64,000 bases of DNA from Lepidodermella squamata (lineage: Eukaryota; Gastrotricha): assembly GCA_047495785.1 (NCBI GenBank), contig JBLDXI010000002.1, positions 1,674,001 to 1,738,000 on the forward strand. The letters are read 5' to 3'. The first letter of the stretch is position 1. Every line of letters begins with the position of its first letter. A program made the position numbers and the translations under genes. The notes below the pieces were generated by a model. The model was not told the origin of the DNA. It saw nothing but the letters and a program-made list of their open reading frames with translations, and searched no databases. This document shows, piece by piece, positions 36,701 to 47,400 of this stretch.

Positions 36701-39700
36701 AAGAAACGTATTTTAGCCCAACCCAGCCAGCACTCAGGCCTTCTCTAGCCAACAAATTCAGCACCGTTTGATGCTCGCCCGCATTTTTTACAGTCGCTAG
36801 TTGGCCATTTGCAGCCAAACATAAATTGTCGGCTTGAATAAACGTCCCAGCACTGCTTTGCGCGGACGGAGGCTTTATGACGAAGTAAGACTTCTTGGCA
36901 TTGAGACAATCTGATTCTGTAAGAAATAAGCGTTTTCGGGGCATCTGATAGCTCGCGAAATCGGCACAAGCTGAAAAAAGTTCGAAAACATCAGAAAATT
37001 AGGAAACAATTTTATCACGAAACTGTTTAAATTTGCAAGGTAACAAGCGACAGCACCGCCTTGACTCGTGCGTATACAGCGACGCCATCCAACCTTTCAA
37101 AATTTAAAATAAAGCATTAGCCATCAGGGCAATTTTCATTTAGAAATTACTTACGAAATTGGCACAACTAGCATGATTTGGTTCGAAATATCTCGATCGA
37201 TTAAAGACTGCCATCTGAAATGAAAGAAATTAGTTTTCCTTCCTCAGGTCAGCAAATCGCCGACACACCTCAGTCTCAGTTTGAGCATCACAAAAATCGT
37301 CAGAGCATCGGAAAGTTCCATCATTTTTGGCACAATACCTAGCTACCTATTTTTCGTGAGGAAATAATGTCAAAACAAATACGAAATTATTGAATGGCTT
37401 ACTCCAAGGGTGCAACTTTCGATGCTACTGAAAACCTTGCTGCTCAGCGCCGTCTATTTGCAACAGTCTTTACCAATAAGTAGAATAAACCGTGGACAGG
37501 GCTTACATAACCCGGTGAACATCCAGGTGTTTTCAGTACGCAGCTAGGATTTCTTTGATCAGCGTCAACACAGCGTATTACCTCAACCTAATATTAAGCA
37601 TGAGAAATATGGTAAATTCGGAAAGGATCCCAACCTACATTTGCCTTGCAAACTTGGAGAGCCGGGTCGTAGTTTAGCTGCACATTTTGATAGCTGTCAA
37701 AAATTTCGATCTAGCAAAGACTCAGAATATACTCGAGCGCATTGAAATTCATCTTCTCATTTTACCGAGATGCCGTTGTAGCAATTGCCATACGTAGTAA
37801 CTGTGTATTCATTCGTGGCATTGTTGAGACAGCACATGGCAGTCTGATAATGAATTCTGGCAATAGGATTAATTTCAAAATATCATCGTTGCCTCACCCC
37901 TGTTTCACACAGATCCGCGGTCTGAAAATATTGAATTGGGGCCGTTGGATCTAATGGGGCGAGCTTTATGAGAGAAATAGAGATATTCTATACGAAAAGA
38001 TGTGACAGCGGAACGGCTCTTACGTCAATAGCGCCGATACTGCTACAGCCGGGTGAGACCCGTAGACAACCTCTGAACTGACGAGTCGTAGGGTCGATAC
38101 AACGGCCGAAAGGTGCTGCAAAATCAATTGGGTTCCTTTAATTTAAAATGACTCTGCTTCGATTCGAACTAACCGCAGTCGGGGAGTGAGCATTGGCCCG
38201 TTTTGTCGGTGCTAGTGTAGCAATAAGCGGCCTGCTGGCCTTCAGGGTTACGGCAAGTAGCGGCAGATGGAAGCACTGCACCTCCCGGAAACATCAAAGG
38301 GTTCAGCGTAGTCTTCGTCGTCCATGAAATGCATGGATCCATACTGGCAGTTCTAGCCATGGAACCTTCGTAGTCGTAACCAGTGTTCGTGAACGTGCAT
38401 TCCTTAGTGAGACGTGATGCTGCTTGGTTCGCACAAGTCGCGTAGGCGACCATAGTAAACGATATGGAAGATATCGTGGCATCTGGGTAGAGTTGCTGAT
38501 TGTGTTGAAGCGTCATAACAGCCCATTTATAATTCGTCTGGAACAATCGACCGGCCTTGACAGAGCTTGAGCAGATCCTGAAAAAATCGATAAACAGGCA
38601 CGTCTCAAACTCAACTGAATTATAGGCTGACTCACTTATTTCCAGGCACAGCAAAATTTGGTCGAGCTCTAATTTCAACGTAGCTCCAGCAACCATTTTC
38701 TATTTAGCAAAGATTAAGATAAAATCCCACTGAAAAGTTTAAAAGCGAACCATCACCACCGAGTTGGGGTGGGCTCTCGAGCGCGAAAACCAAGCCGGTG
38801 CCAGTAGTCGATACGTTCCAGAAGCATTCGCCGCTATCGTAGATACCGGGGGTGAGGGAAATTCGGCTTTTACCACACGGCGGGACACTAACCGATCCGC
38901 CGCAGTTTGAGTTCGGCAATGTTGACGGAGACACATTCTGGCAGTTCGGACCGGAGAATCCGCGGGGACACAGGCACGACGCGCATGTGGTAGGGTTCAG
39001 GTAACCGTTGTTTTCACACACCGCATTAGCATTTCCGCATCTCAATGCTGAAAAATAGGTTGTTGAATAATATGAGATAAAATCATAAATAGCATGTAAA
39101 ACCATTTGAAATAATGGCTGTAGTCTGCGGCCGGTCGTCTCTCTTTCGGAGGCAATAATTCAAGATTACCCAAAATGTTAGTAAATTTCCAGCAAATTTG
39201 GCCTCATCGAAAAATAAATAGCCACAACATTTTTCTCGAAATTTTTTCGCTTTGCTCGTTGATTTAGTTTTAAAGCTTTCAATAATTTGATTAGAGCTCA
39301 GCAATTAGACTTGGATAATATATTATTATATATCCACAGGCATTATACTATTAGATATTATACAATAAATCTAATTATTAATTATTAAAGTCTTGTTTTT
39401 GTTCCATCTCAAATTTCAACTTGAGATATTTGATATCAGACGTGAGTTGTCTCTTAGTTCATAAATTCCTAAAATGGGCGTGCTAAAACATGGCGTCAAG
39501 TTCAATTTGCCTCTTTTGGGTTTCAAGGCGCTCTTTTAACCGGAAATTTTTTTACATTTTAAATTGATCGTATAATTGATATAACTAATTACATTGACGT
39601 ATCATGTATAATACTTCAGAGCAAGTTAAACCTAAAAAATTGAATTTAAAAACCAATCGTCCGCTTAGAAAGGCAATCCAATACTTCAATTCTTGATTTA

Positions 39701-41171
39701 GGAGGCAATTGGCATGACGTTCCTTTTTTATTATTGCAAGCGGCCGGTTCAGGGTTGAAGCTAAAAAGCGCCCCGAAAGGTTCACCGCCGGGGGCAATTT
39801 TTGCCGGGAGCGAAAATGATTTTAGAACCGCACTTGGCTCGGTGATGGGTTAACGAAGTCAGGAAAAACAGTTTAAAATAATTCTTCCAATATAGGTACA
39901 AGTTATGATAATATTAATGAAAAAAATCAGAAAAAATCCGAGAGGAAAAATAGGTATAAGGTTTTCTTTCGAATTTTCTGACGAACTCAAACAGTTAATT
40001 TTAGTTCAATGGTGGTTTCTTCCGCCATCGACTTCGGCGGCAATATTGAAATAATTTTATAGTTGCAGTCATCCGAAAAGACAGGAAAGAAACAATTAAT
40101 GCGGTATTAGCTTTTTGCCCTATTGCAAATTTCTTACCCCTGACACCTAATAATCGTATTAAACAATATTAAAAATAATATCCCGTACCCTTGAAAAATT
40201 ATGGAAAAATAATCGATTTCTTGGACTCGCCTGTGCAGTTATAGTGGAGATTTATTTTTTGAAAGTCAATAAAAGATATGAATTGTGTTTGGCCGAGGTT
40301 GTATTGAATGCGAGGCTCTTTCGTCGTGATAGTCGGCTTGCTTGGCGAGCTTTTCCAGAACCAACTCGGATGAGTACTCGACTCGGTATCGTAGATCGTG
40401 TCGTAGTTGTTGTCGTTAGGGTCAATTGCGAACAACGCAGCGGATTCTCTATTTTTCGCAATTAATTAATTGCGGGAAAATAAATCAATTCGATAGAACT
40501 CACGCTGGAATGTTATCCGTTTGCACAGAAACATAAGAATCTCGATCAGTTCTTACATGCTCATAATTCTGAAATTTTCAGAGATTTGAAATTTAACCGC
40601 TCTCAGGAAGAGAAAAATAGGTATACCAGCCCTAAAGCTCGGCCGATCAAGGCTGCTATCAGCGGGACCTATAGCGTTAAAATCAAATAATTAAAAAATG
40701 CCATGGAGTTTTTAATTTTTAATTTATTTACACTTGTCAAGCATGGCTGTCCCAAAATGACGTAGTTTGGAGGTGCCGTCATTCCAACTTTTGCGAAGCA
40801 CCTGAACACATAATTTGAAGCTTCGAATTTTTCTTTCAATTTCACTCACTCTTGACCCAGTGTGAATATCATTACATTTGGCGTCGTAATATCAAATTCC
40901 AGCGACCAAGCGTCGGGCAGTGGAACAAAATTGATGCACGTTGACTTGGACCAAATTGTCATCGCAGCGGTGATGCTGTTGACGTAACGATTATCTTGAT
41001 CAAAGGAACAGTTAAATAATTTATCTCCTCAACAATTAACTCACCCAAATGCGTAGTATCGATGATGTAGTTGACGGTTGCGTTTGGCCATAAGCCGGCT
41101 GAACGGGGAATCCCTTCTACGCCGCAAAGACACCATAGTCCGATAACGACGAGAATCGAAAATAATTTCAT
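33731..41171 (-). CDS. Secreted pseudo-astacin/EGF/CUB/kringle/five-C-type-lectin protein
   Basis: Twenty-seven exons, all phase-compatible (4842 coding bases, 1613 aa). Exons run 41045-41171, 40850-40994, 40732-40801, 40627-40668, 40504-40568, 40231-40448, 38751-39047, 38636-38699, 38174-38577, 38024-38115, nine small ones from 37950 to 37045 (the first three least certain), then 36434-36970, 36252-36383, 35785-36197, 35666-35735, 34988-35617, 34616-34933, 34381-34544, 34276-34330 and 33731-34224. The signal peptide is MKLFSILVVIGLWCLCGVEG. The astacin domain keeps CFAKVG, RTDRDSYV and LSF-like ends, but the zinc motif reads ALIGRALGLNYE (about 120-131): all three His and the catalytic Glu are replaced. 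Then EGF (CENNGYLNPTTCASCLCP), a CUB-like unit, a six-Cys kringle (YDYEGSM, CISW, CRNPEG, YCYT), RC modules and five lectin domains. Lectin domains two and three carry EPN. One intron (39048-40230) needs a GC donor. Inferred role: extracellular binding protein. Confidence 0.82.
38174..38577 (-). other. Kringle-domain exon of the pseudo-astacin/lectin gene
   Basis: This exon encodes the end of the CUB-like unit and a kringle. Six cysteines fall in kringle order: ECTF, then YDYEG, PCISW, TCRNPEG, YCYT, QCSLPDC. Spacing and the CRNP..CYT core are typical. The paralogue exon at 52924-53303 has the same six-Cys layout but with CRSQ and CLIG in place of CRNP and CYT. Confidence 0.8.
39048..40230 (-). 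other. Probable GC-AG intron
   Basis: Between the end of the astacin domain (HYNCT) and the EGF domain, the only donor that keeps frame is ACAG|GCGAGT, a GC donor with otherwise strong consensus; the acceptor is CTATTTTTCAG. The joined phase matches the equivalent intron of the paralogue at 52258-52377. Read-through would end at a TAA after SKKSIIFP. Confidence 0.6.
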
Positions 41172-41179
41172 CGTAAAAT

Positions 41180-43440
41180 CTCTCGGAATTAGTGTGAATG
41201 TTATGAATGACCGGTCAACTTGTTTTCTTGTACTTTTGTTATTCACATTGAAAATGGCACGAGTCATTTAAAAATTATGAAAACAGCAGTATTTTAGGAG
41301 CGTGCCTATAGTAGACGACACGTTCTGGCCGATCAGGATAATCGTAATTCATAAATTGATTGATTAAAATCCGGCTGTTTTTGCGGCGACAAGCTTTTCC
41401 ATAAATGGCTCTTTTTCTCACCTTTATTTTTTTAAATAATTTAAAAAAATTTGGTTGTGCGAGCGCGCGAAAATTTGTTAACATTAAATTTTAATTTATG
41501 AATTACTCCCACTTGCGCATTTATTTGCCAATTTTCAGTATCTCTCTCAGTGCTGTACCGTCGTTATGGGGGTTATTATTCAACTTTTTTATCACAATTA
41601 TTCATAGAATTCATAAATTGGTGCCGTAGTTGCAATTTTAGCTATGAAAAGCGCAGAATTTAATTTTTGTTTTGAGACTTGCGTCAAATTCACACTTTTT
41701 ATTTTAATATGTAAATTTTAATATGTAAAGTTTTTATTGATATTGCTGCACTATTGCTCAAATAAGATATTACCATGAGATGCTGCCGAAAAATGGTTAA
41801 AAAAGAATCACAAACGAGATACGGTAACGCTGGTTAATTTTGGACACTACGCCTTATCAACTGAATTGTGCTCGATCAGGAAGGTGAATAAAAATATCGG
41901 TAAAGGTCCTCAGATTCCTTGATAGTTGGGCTTTCCTACGGTTCCAAATTCGAGGTATAATAGAAGTTACCTGTCTTCAACAAAAATTGAAAAGGTAGGA
42001 TGTCTCTAAACGTCGATTTGGGACCTCCCCTAATTCCCAGTCTGAATATATCTCGACTTGCAATTTTTACCAGGAGCAATTGACACCATAAACTCTCGAC
42101 TGGCGGAAAAATTTGTGACCTTTGACGACGGGAATTCGGTACAGGTGACCTCACAGTTCAGGCCTCACGTGGGGCAATTTTGGACATAATAAATGCGTTG
42201 AGCTAAAAATAGCGGGAAAAAAATTTGAATCGAGTTTGGATGACGTCATCAGTTTCTTGGCACCCCGTGAGCATTTTTTTCGGAATTTCAATAAAAGTTT
42301 CAAGTTCTGCACGCATCCCGACAATTATGAATATGCTAATGAGGTGTCCAAATTAACCCCATAAGCGTCCAAATTTAGCCTAACCACGCACCATTTTTAG
42401 AAAATCAAGGTAACATGGGAAAATTACCAAATTTTGCACAGAAATTTGGAGTCTCCCCCCCCCCCCTCCATCACGCCCTGAAATTTTCGCGTGTGTATAA
42501 TTTTTTCTAGAGCTGAAAACCATGTTTTTGTCCAAAATAACTACACTTACGGTACATTATTCCGATACAAAGAGCCGCAGGTCTGATTTGTCTCAACTCG
42601 AACGAAGGTCAACTTATTAGGCGTTAGATTGCAGAGCAACAATTGATAGAAACCAAAAAGAGACAGGACATAAAAGCAGATTGAGGAGAAAACGGCAAAA
42701 TGCTACAAACAATCCTGGCTAAGGTAAAGGTAAAACAGCCCTATTACCATTGGTGCCCCTGCTCTGCGCTGCATGCCCTTGACTGCCTGGAATCACGTGA
42801 CGGACCCTCAAGCCTGAGAGCTCTCCTGCTACGCCCTTGCCTTCGCGGGAGTCGACTTCATTGAAGAAGTATTAAAAAATTCGTAAATCGTTTATATTTG
42901 TACTCGCCGTACTCGATTTACCAGAGTTGTCCACGGGCCGGGCCGGATTTTCAGATTCGTTCATACGGACCGGGCTGGGTTCCAAAAATTCGCCACTTGG
43001 ACAACTCTGCCGCTTGTTTTCGCCGTATACCGTGAAATCCATATTAGAAGGTAGAACCTAAATAGAGGGCAGGCCCGTTTATAAGGCAGAGGGTAAAGGT
43101 CGATTGTTTGAAATAAAGGGCAGACCCGATTTAGAGGGCAGTGCCCTTTGATTGGACACAAATGATCCACATGAAGCATGGAAGCGAGCTCGTAAAGGTT
43201 ACCCGCTGTCTCTTGTCAGCTAATCCACCTTAATCCCTGAGTGTCAGCAAATGATCGCGATTCGTTTAGACAACGCTGAGCGCGATGGGTCGCTTTCTAG
43301 CAGCATGTGGTGGCTATACGCGAAGATGGATAGCAAATTGGCGGCAAGGATTGAACGGATTTTCATGTGCTACCATGCGACTAGGTCATTTGAAAAAATA
43401 TAGGGCAGACCCGAAATACAGGGCAGGTCTCGTTAATAAC
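41180..43440. other. Non-coding, repeat-bearing DNA
   Basis: No gene seen. Contains an uninterrupted run of 12 C at 42455-42466, recurring phrases such as AATTTTGGACA, and at 43050-43160 and 43396-43425 degenerate units of the form AGGGCAGACCCG. The same GGCAG-type units resume at 45915-45970, so they frame the transposon at 43441-45914. Confidence 0.45.
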
Positions 43441-43467
43441 GTTAGCGACGCGCCAAAACAACCACTT

Positions 43468-43870
43468 AGATGATTCATCCGAACGTACTTCATGAACGTA
43501 ACGTAATTCAGCTAATACGTTCGGTTTTTTCATGACCTGAACGTAATTCGATTTTACGATCGACATGTAAGCGATTTTACGAGTCGAGGGTAATGAACAA
43601 GTACGATATTTTACCATCTGAATGTAAAACGCGTGTACGATAGGGTCGTGAACAAGGATTACTGTCGAGATGTACTGAGCTACTACGAAGTGAACGTAAA
43701 CACCAAATACGATTGATTCGTACCCAACTTTTACGCCAAGAGCGTACATGAAAATTACGTTCAGATAGTAAGCATGGTTTTACCACTAGACCGTACATTT
43801 CTCTTACAACCAGGACGTAAATGACCATTACTATCGATTAGTAATTCGGCATTACTATTTCACTGTGATA
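43468..43870. repeat. Left subterminal array of TTACG/GTAC motifs
   Basis: More than twenty short motifs (ACGTAA, TTACGA, GTACGA, GTAAG, ATTACT) recur every 10-20 bases. Similar arrays are known as transposase-binding sites near the ends of several DNA transposon families. Confidence 0.6.
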
Positions 43871-44861
43871 ATATAATACTTTCAAAGCATATTCACCATT
43901 TACAATCCTATCGGAGGCGCGAATAACGTTCGAAGCATTATTTATTAGAACAGCCTTTCCACGCTACTCTTAATCGCTGAGGCTGCAAAAATAATCTTTC
44001 TTTTGATATAAGTACCGTATTTTTTGCTACAGCATCCCGGGCTACTAAAATTTCAACCTCGAAATTTTGAAAAATTCGTGAAATTGAGTGTTAGTTGGTC
44101 GTTCAGTTTCATGTTTTCGAACTGACTTGACACCTCATCCCTGGGTTACTGTAACACAAATACGGTATTCAATTTTTGCGAAAGAAGCGCAAAACGAGAT
44201 ACAATAATGCATGATAGCAAACGTTTTTTATCTTCATCAGAGCTGTCATCATCAAAAAAGGCAACTTTTGTTTGTTTCTACTTTAAAGAGAGTGAACAAA
44301 TTTATCGTTTTTTACCGGTTCGACCTCTTCAGCGTGAACAATTAGTAGCGATTTTAGTTTTTCCACATAAATGCTCGAAATTATCGACATCTCCAGCATA
44401 TCCAAAAGATCTTTTTTCAAGGCTGTTTCACTCCTCGGGGTAGAATAAGCTTTAGGGGGCGGGCCATGTGGTTTCGATGAGGTAATAGCTGCGTAGATCC
44501 ATGGGCAGTGCGCTTCATACCTTTGGAGGAATAGACATGTAGTGATGACTCACTTATTATAGAGATCGTATCGCGCGCACAACGTGGAGCTCGATGCCTG
44601 CCTCACTTGCGCGCGCGAGATGAGGAATCGACAGCACGCTAGTACCATTTTTTCGTCAAATTTTATGATATTGAGCTGTGCATTGGAATGTCTATTGCAG
44701 TGTGCGAAGTAGGATCCGGGAGCTGAGGTGTTTTCTATTTGTTTTCTAGGACCCAGCCGAAGAAATCAAAGGGTCCTCCTGTGGTTTTGGCAGCCTTCCT
44801 CTGGTTGGATTCCCAGAGCTGGGGTGTCGCACCCCTGTACTTCGCACCCTGGTCTATTGCC

Positions 44862-44894
44862 TTGGAGGAATGGTATGTCTCTATTCCTCCAAGA
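44862..44894. repeat. Hairpin CTTGGAGGAAT / ATTCCTCCAAG
   Basis: An 11-bp perfect stem around an 11-base loop. A third copy of the arm, TTTGGAGGAATAG, lies at 44521-44533. It sits in the core of the 2.5 kb transposon. Confidence 0.6.
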
Positions 44895-45047
44895 CTGTTA
44901 GCTCATTTCCGGACCCCCCTTAGTTTCGTGCAGGCCCCAACATTAATAGCTCAATCAGAGGGTAAAAGTGGACTTGCGCGCAAACGATAAATCAAAATGT
45001 TTAAATTTCAGGGCCGCGCGTGCTACTACTCAGGCAGTCTTTATTTA

Positions 45048-45229
45048 CCAAAATAAAGTTCAGACGATTCCCTATAGAATTGATATAGGGTTCTCGCTTG
45101 AAAAAACTAATGGGAAGATGACACGCCTGGCGCGCAAAATCTAAGGTGTGTGTGTGAAACTTTCCCCCTTATTTTTCACGCGAGAACCCCAAATTCAATC
45201 GATAGAGCATTGTCTGAATTATTTGTTGG
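45048..45229. mobile_element. 182-base foldback/MITE inside the 2.5 kb transposon
   Basis: Arms of about 50 bases, 45048-45097 and 45180-45229, are imperfect inverted copies (both read TTCAGAC...CTAT..ATTGA...GGGTTCTCGC). Nested in the larger element, so it inserted there later or was carried along. Confidence 0.7.
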
Positions 45230-45544
45230 TATAGAAACCGAAGTAACCCTTGAAAGTAACCCTTCAACATCTTATAGCGCGCGGTATTAAATATGTTAAA
45301 AATGTTGACTTAGCCAACGCTAATATGACTAATTTGCCTTCAAAAAATGCCAAACTAGACCTCGCGACTACCTAAATTGGCAAGAGACAGAAAAAAATCT
45401 GCTATACCTTCGAGCTAGGGCAGGTGGTTTTGACTAAACAAACGAAGACCGGACCGGTTCTTTTTCCGAAATGGGTATGAACCTTGGAGTTATAGCCTGC
45501 ATGAAGATGTCAATAACCCATGAGTGAAATCACGCATAATTTAT

Positions 45545-45880
45545 GAGTTGCGGGAGCCGATCGTACGTTTAATTACTTTCAAATAGTACTACAATTTACG
45601 ATCGAATCGTTACAAGTCTTAACGTCAGGAATGTACTTATTTGTTACCATCGGATAGTACCACATTATACGTTTGGATGGTTATTGGCTTTTACATCAGA
45701 CTCGTAATTTTATTTTACGTGCAGGACGTACTCGATTGTACGTTCAGTATTTTACGTTCTGTTCGTAAACAATAATTACAACTGTATGGTAACAAATCAT
45801 TACGTTCGCCGTTGATCGTAATATGCAATTTACGTTCAGCGACCCGCAGAGCCGATCGTACTTTCCTGAAATGATCTAAA
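45545..45880. repeat. Right subterminal array of TTACG/GTAC motifs
   Basis: Counterpart of the left array: TTACGATC, GTTACAAG, TTACGTG, CGTAATAT and similar motifs spaced 10-25 bases apart up to the right terminal repeat. Confidence 0.6.
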
Positions 45881-46392
45881 AATAGTAAAGTGGTTGTTTT
45901 GGCGCGTCGCTAACGATAAGGCAGGGGTTCGATTGTTTCAAATATAAGGCAGTGCCTTCTAATTCGGATTTTACGGTAGCTACATTTTCAACCAAACTTG
46001 AAACATCCAACTGAAATTGTTAAAAATAATTGTAGTCAGCAAATAATTGTTTCCGGAGGTCTCTAGGCTACAACTTTATCGGCTCCAAGTTTTATTGGGA
46101 TTTCTGTACTTGCACAAACGATTTTGCACAAAAGCATTTGCACAAATGCAGTTGCACAAAATATTTTGCACAAACTCCATTTTTAAAGCGGAATCAAGTT
46201 TAATAAGAAAATTGAATATACCAAATTGAAGACAAAGCCCATGGGCATCAAAGACTGATTTCGGGCCCTGCTTTCTGAGATATTTTAATGCGTCCGCTTC
46301 GAGTTTAAATTACAAGGGGTGGCGAGTTTCACGTTCGGACCTAGGGCAATGGTGAATTGAATAAATGAATTTTATTGTCTTAACTTTCAAAA

Positions 46393-46713
46393 ATGACCTG
46401 GAAAACGGTTTTCTGGGGTTTTTTGCTGGTTATCTCTGGCTGGTTGCTCTGGGATGTAGACCAGATTGCTCGCCTCATTACGAGCAACACGCTGGTCCTA
46501 AATTTATGTGGGATTGAACATGTTTTCGAACCTTTTTTCCATCTTTTCCGATTTTCATTGAATTCGCTGGTAATGCTCTCAACAATAATCATTGGAACTT
46601 TGCTTATCGCCGTGGGTGAATCCTCAAGAATTGAACTTCTGTCCAACTTCAAACCGAAACGCCTTGAATTCGAAACACCAAGAACCGTGAAGAAACGTCG
46701 TGGCCCTTGCTAG
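46393..46713 (+). CDS. Hypothetical 106-aa frame with two hydrophobic segments
   Basis: Open frame starting MTWKTVFWGFLLVISGW, with a second hydrophobic stretch (SLVMLSTIIIGTLLIAVG) and a basic end (VKKRRGPC). It is in the same frame as the downstream zinc-finger frame, separated by a single TAG at 46711-46713. No family recognised. It may be the first part of the retroelement's reading frame or chance. Confidence 0.3.
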   Translation: MTWKTVFWGFLLVISGWLLWDVDQIARLITSNTLVLNLCGIEHVFEPFFHLFRFSLNSLVMLSTIIIGTLLIAVGESSRIELLSNFKPKRLEFETPRTVKKRRGPC

Positions 46714-47400
46714 TCGTCGATAACTGCCATTAAACGCCGGTTTGTTATCCTTGTTGTTTGCTTTGCTTTGGGCGAGAAACTGCAATCTAACTATGAATCT
46801 AATTCAATGAAAGCTGTACAATTGCCCCGTCATAGCGGTTTCCAAATGCAAGACATCTTGATAATACGGTATTCATGTCGCAGGAAGCTCATTCGTGGAA
46901 GAGGCCAAGCAGATTGGTTGGTCTATTTGTTGCTCATAACTGCAGGTGACATTGAAATGAACCCTGGCCCGGTATCATCAAACGAAACAATTGATCATGT
47001 ATGGTCAGGCAGCGTCGTTGTTGCTCAGGTTGAAAACGCCCTGAACGAAACAAGGGTTTCATTGGATTTCAACCCAGCTGATAGCCCTCAACCTGCACCC
47101 AGTTCGATTCAGAAACCCAAAAAAGAAAAGACGGTGGTCTGCACTGAAGAAGGTTGCAAAGCTAAATTTCTCGATAACAGAGGCCTTGGATGCCACATTC
47201 GAATGAAACATAAACTGCGGCTGGAACTAATGAGAATCACGTGGAACCTACAGTGGAATGTTCTCACTGTGATCGCAAATTTGCTACGAATAAAGGTTTA
47301 GCTCAACACATCAGGTCAGCGTCGGAAAGAAACGGTCGAAAAGTTTGCAAGATCTACAACTACTACAACTGTTGGAATCGAAAAAGAAGATCGTACCGAG
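46714..47400 (+). pseudogene. Retroelement N-terminal frame: 2A-like motif and C2H2 zinc fingers
   Basis: Frame open from 46714 to 47301 encodes a Leu-rich stretch ending in GDIEMNPGP (about 46945-46971), the 2A-like sequence that makes ribosomes skip a peptide bond before the final Pro. A C2H2 finger follows (CTEEGCKAKF...HIRMKH). A second finger, CSHCDRKFATNKGLAQHI, continues in another frame (open 47214-47438), and the RT frame resumes in the first. Two single-base frame changes, around 47214-47240 and near 47325, thus break what should be one reading frame. N-terminal C2H2 fingers are typical of R2-type non-LTR elements, where they bind target DNA. Confidence 0.65.

Larger units (their letters stand above)
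43441..45914. mobile_element. 2.5 kb DNA transposon with perfect 27-bp terminal inverted repeats
   Basis: The sequence GTTAGCGACGCGCC followed by AAAACAACCACTT at 43441-43467 is repeated exactly, inverted, at 45888-45914. Inside each end lie about 350-400 bases of closely spaced TTACG, GTACG and ACGTAA motifs. Only short open frames occur in the centre, none like a known transposase, so it looks non-autonomous. Flanking DNA on both sides is a GGCAG-rich repeat. A clear target-site duplication was not found (flanks TAATAAC and GATAAGG). Confidence 0.82.

Noticed and set aside
36348-36716. Plus-strand 122-codon frame
   Set aside because: Antisense shadow of lectin exons that splice in phase on the minus strand.
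42455-42466. Run of 12 C
   Set aside because: Simple homopolymer; may be an assembly or sequencing artefact and has no visible context.
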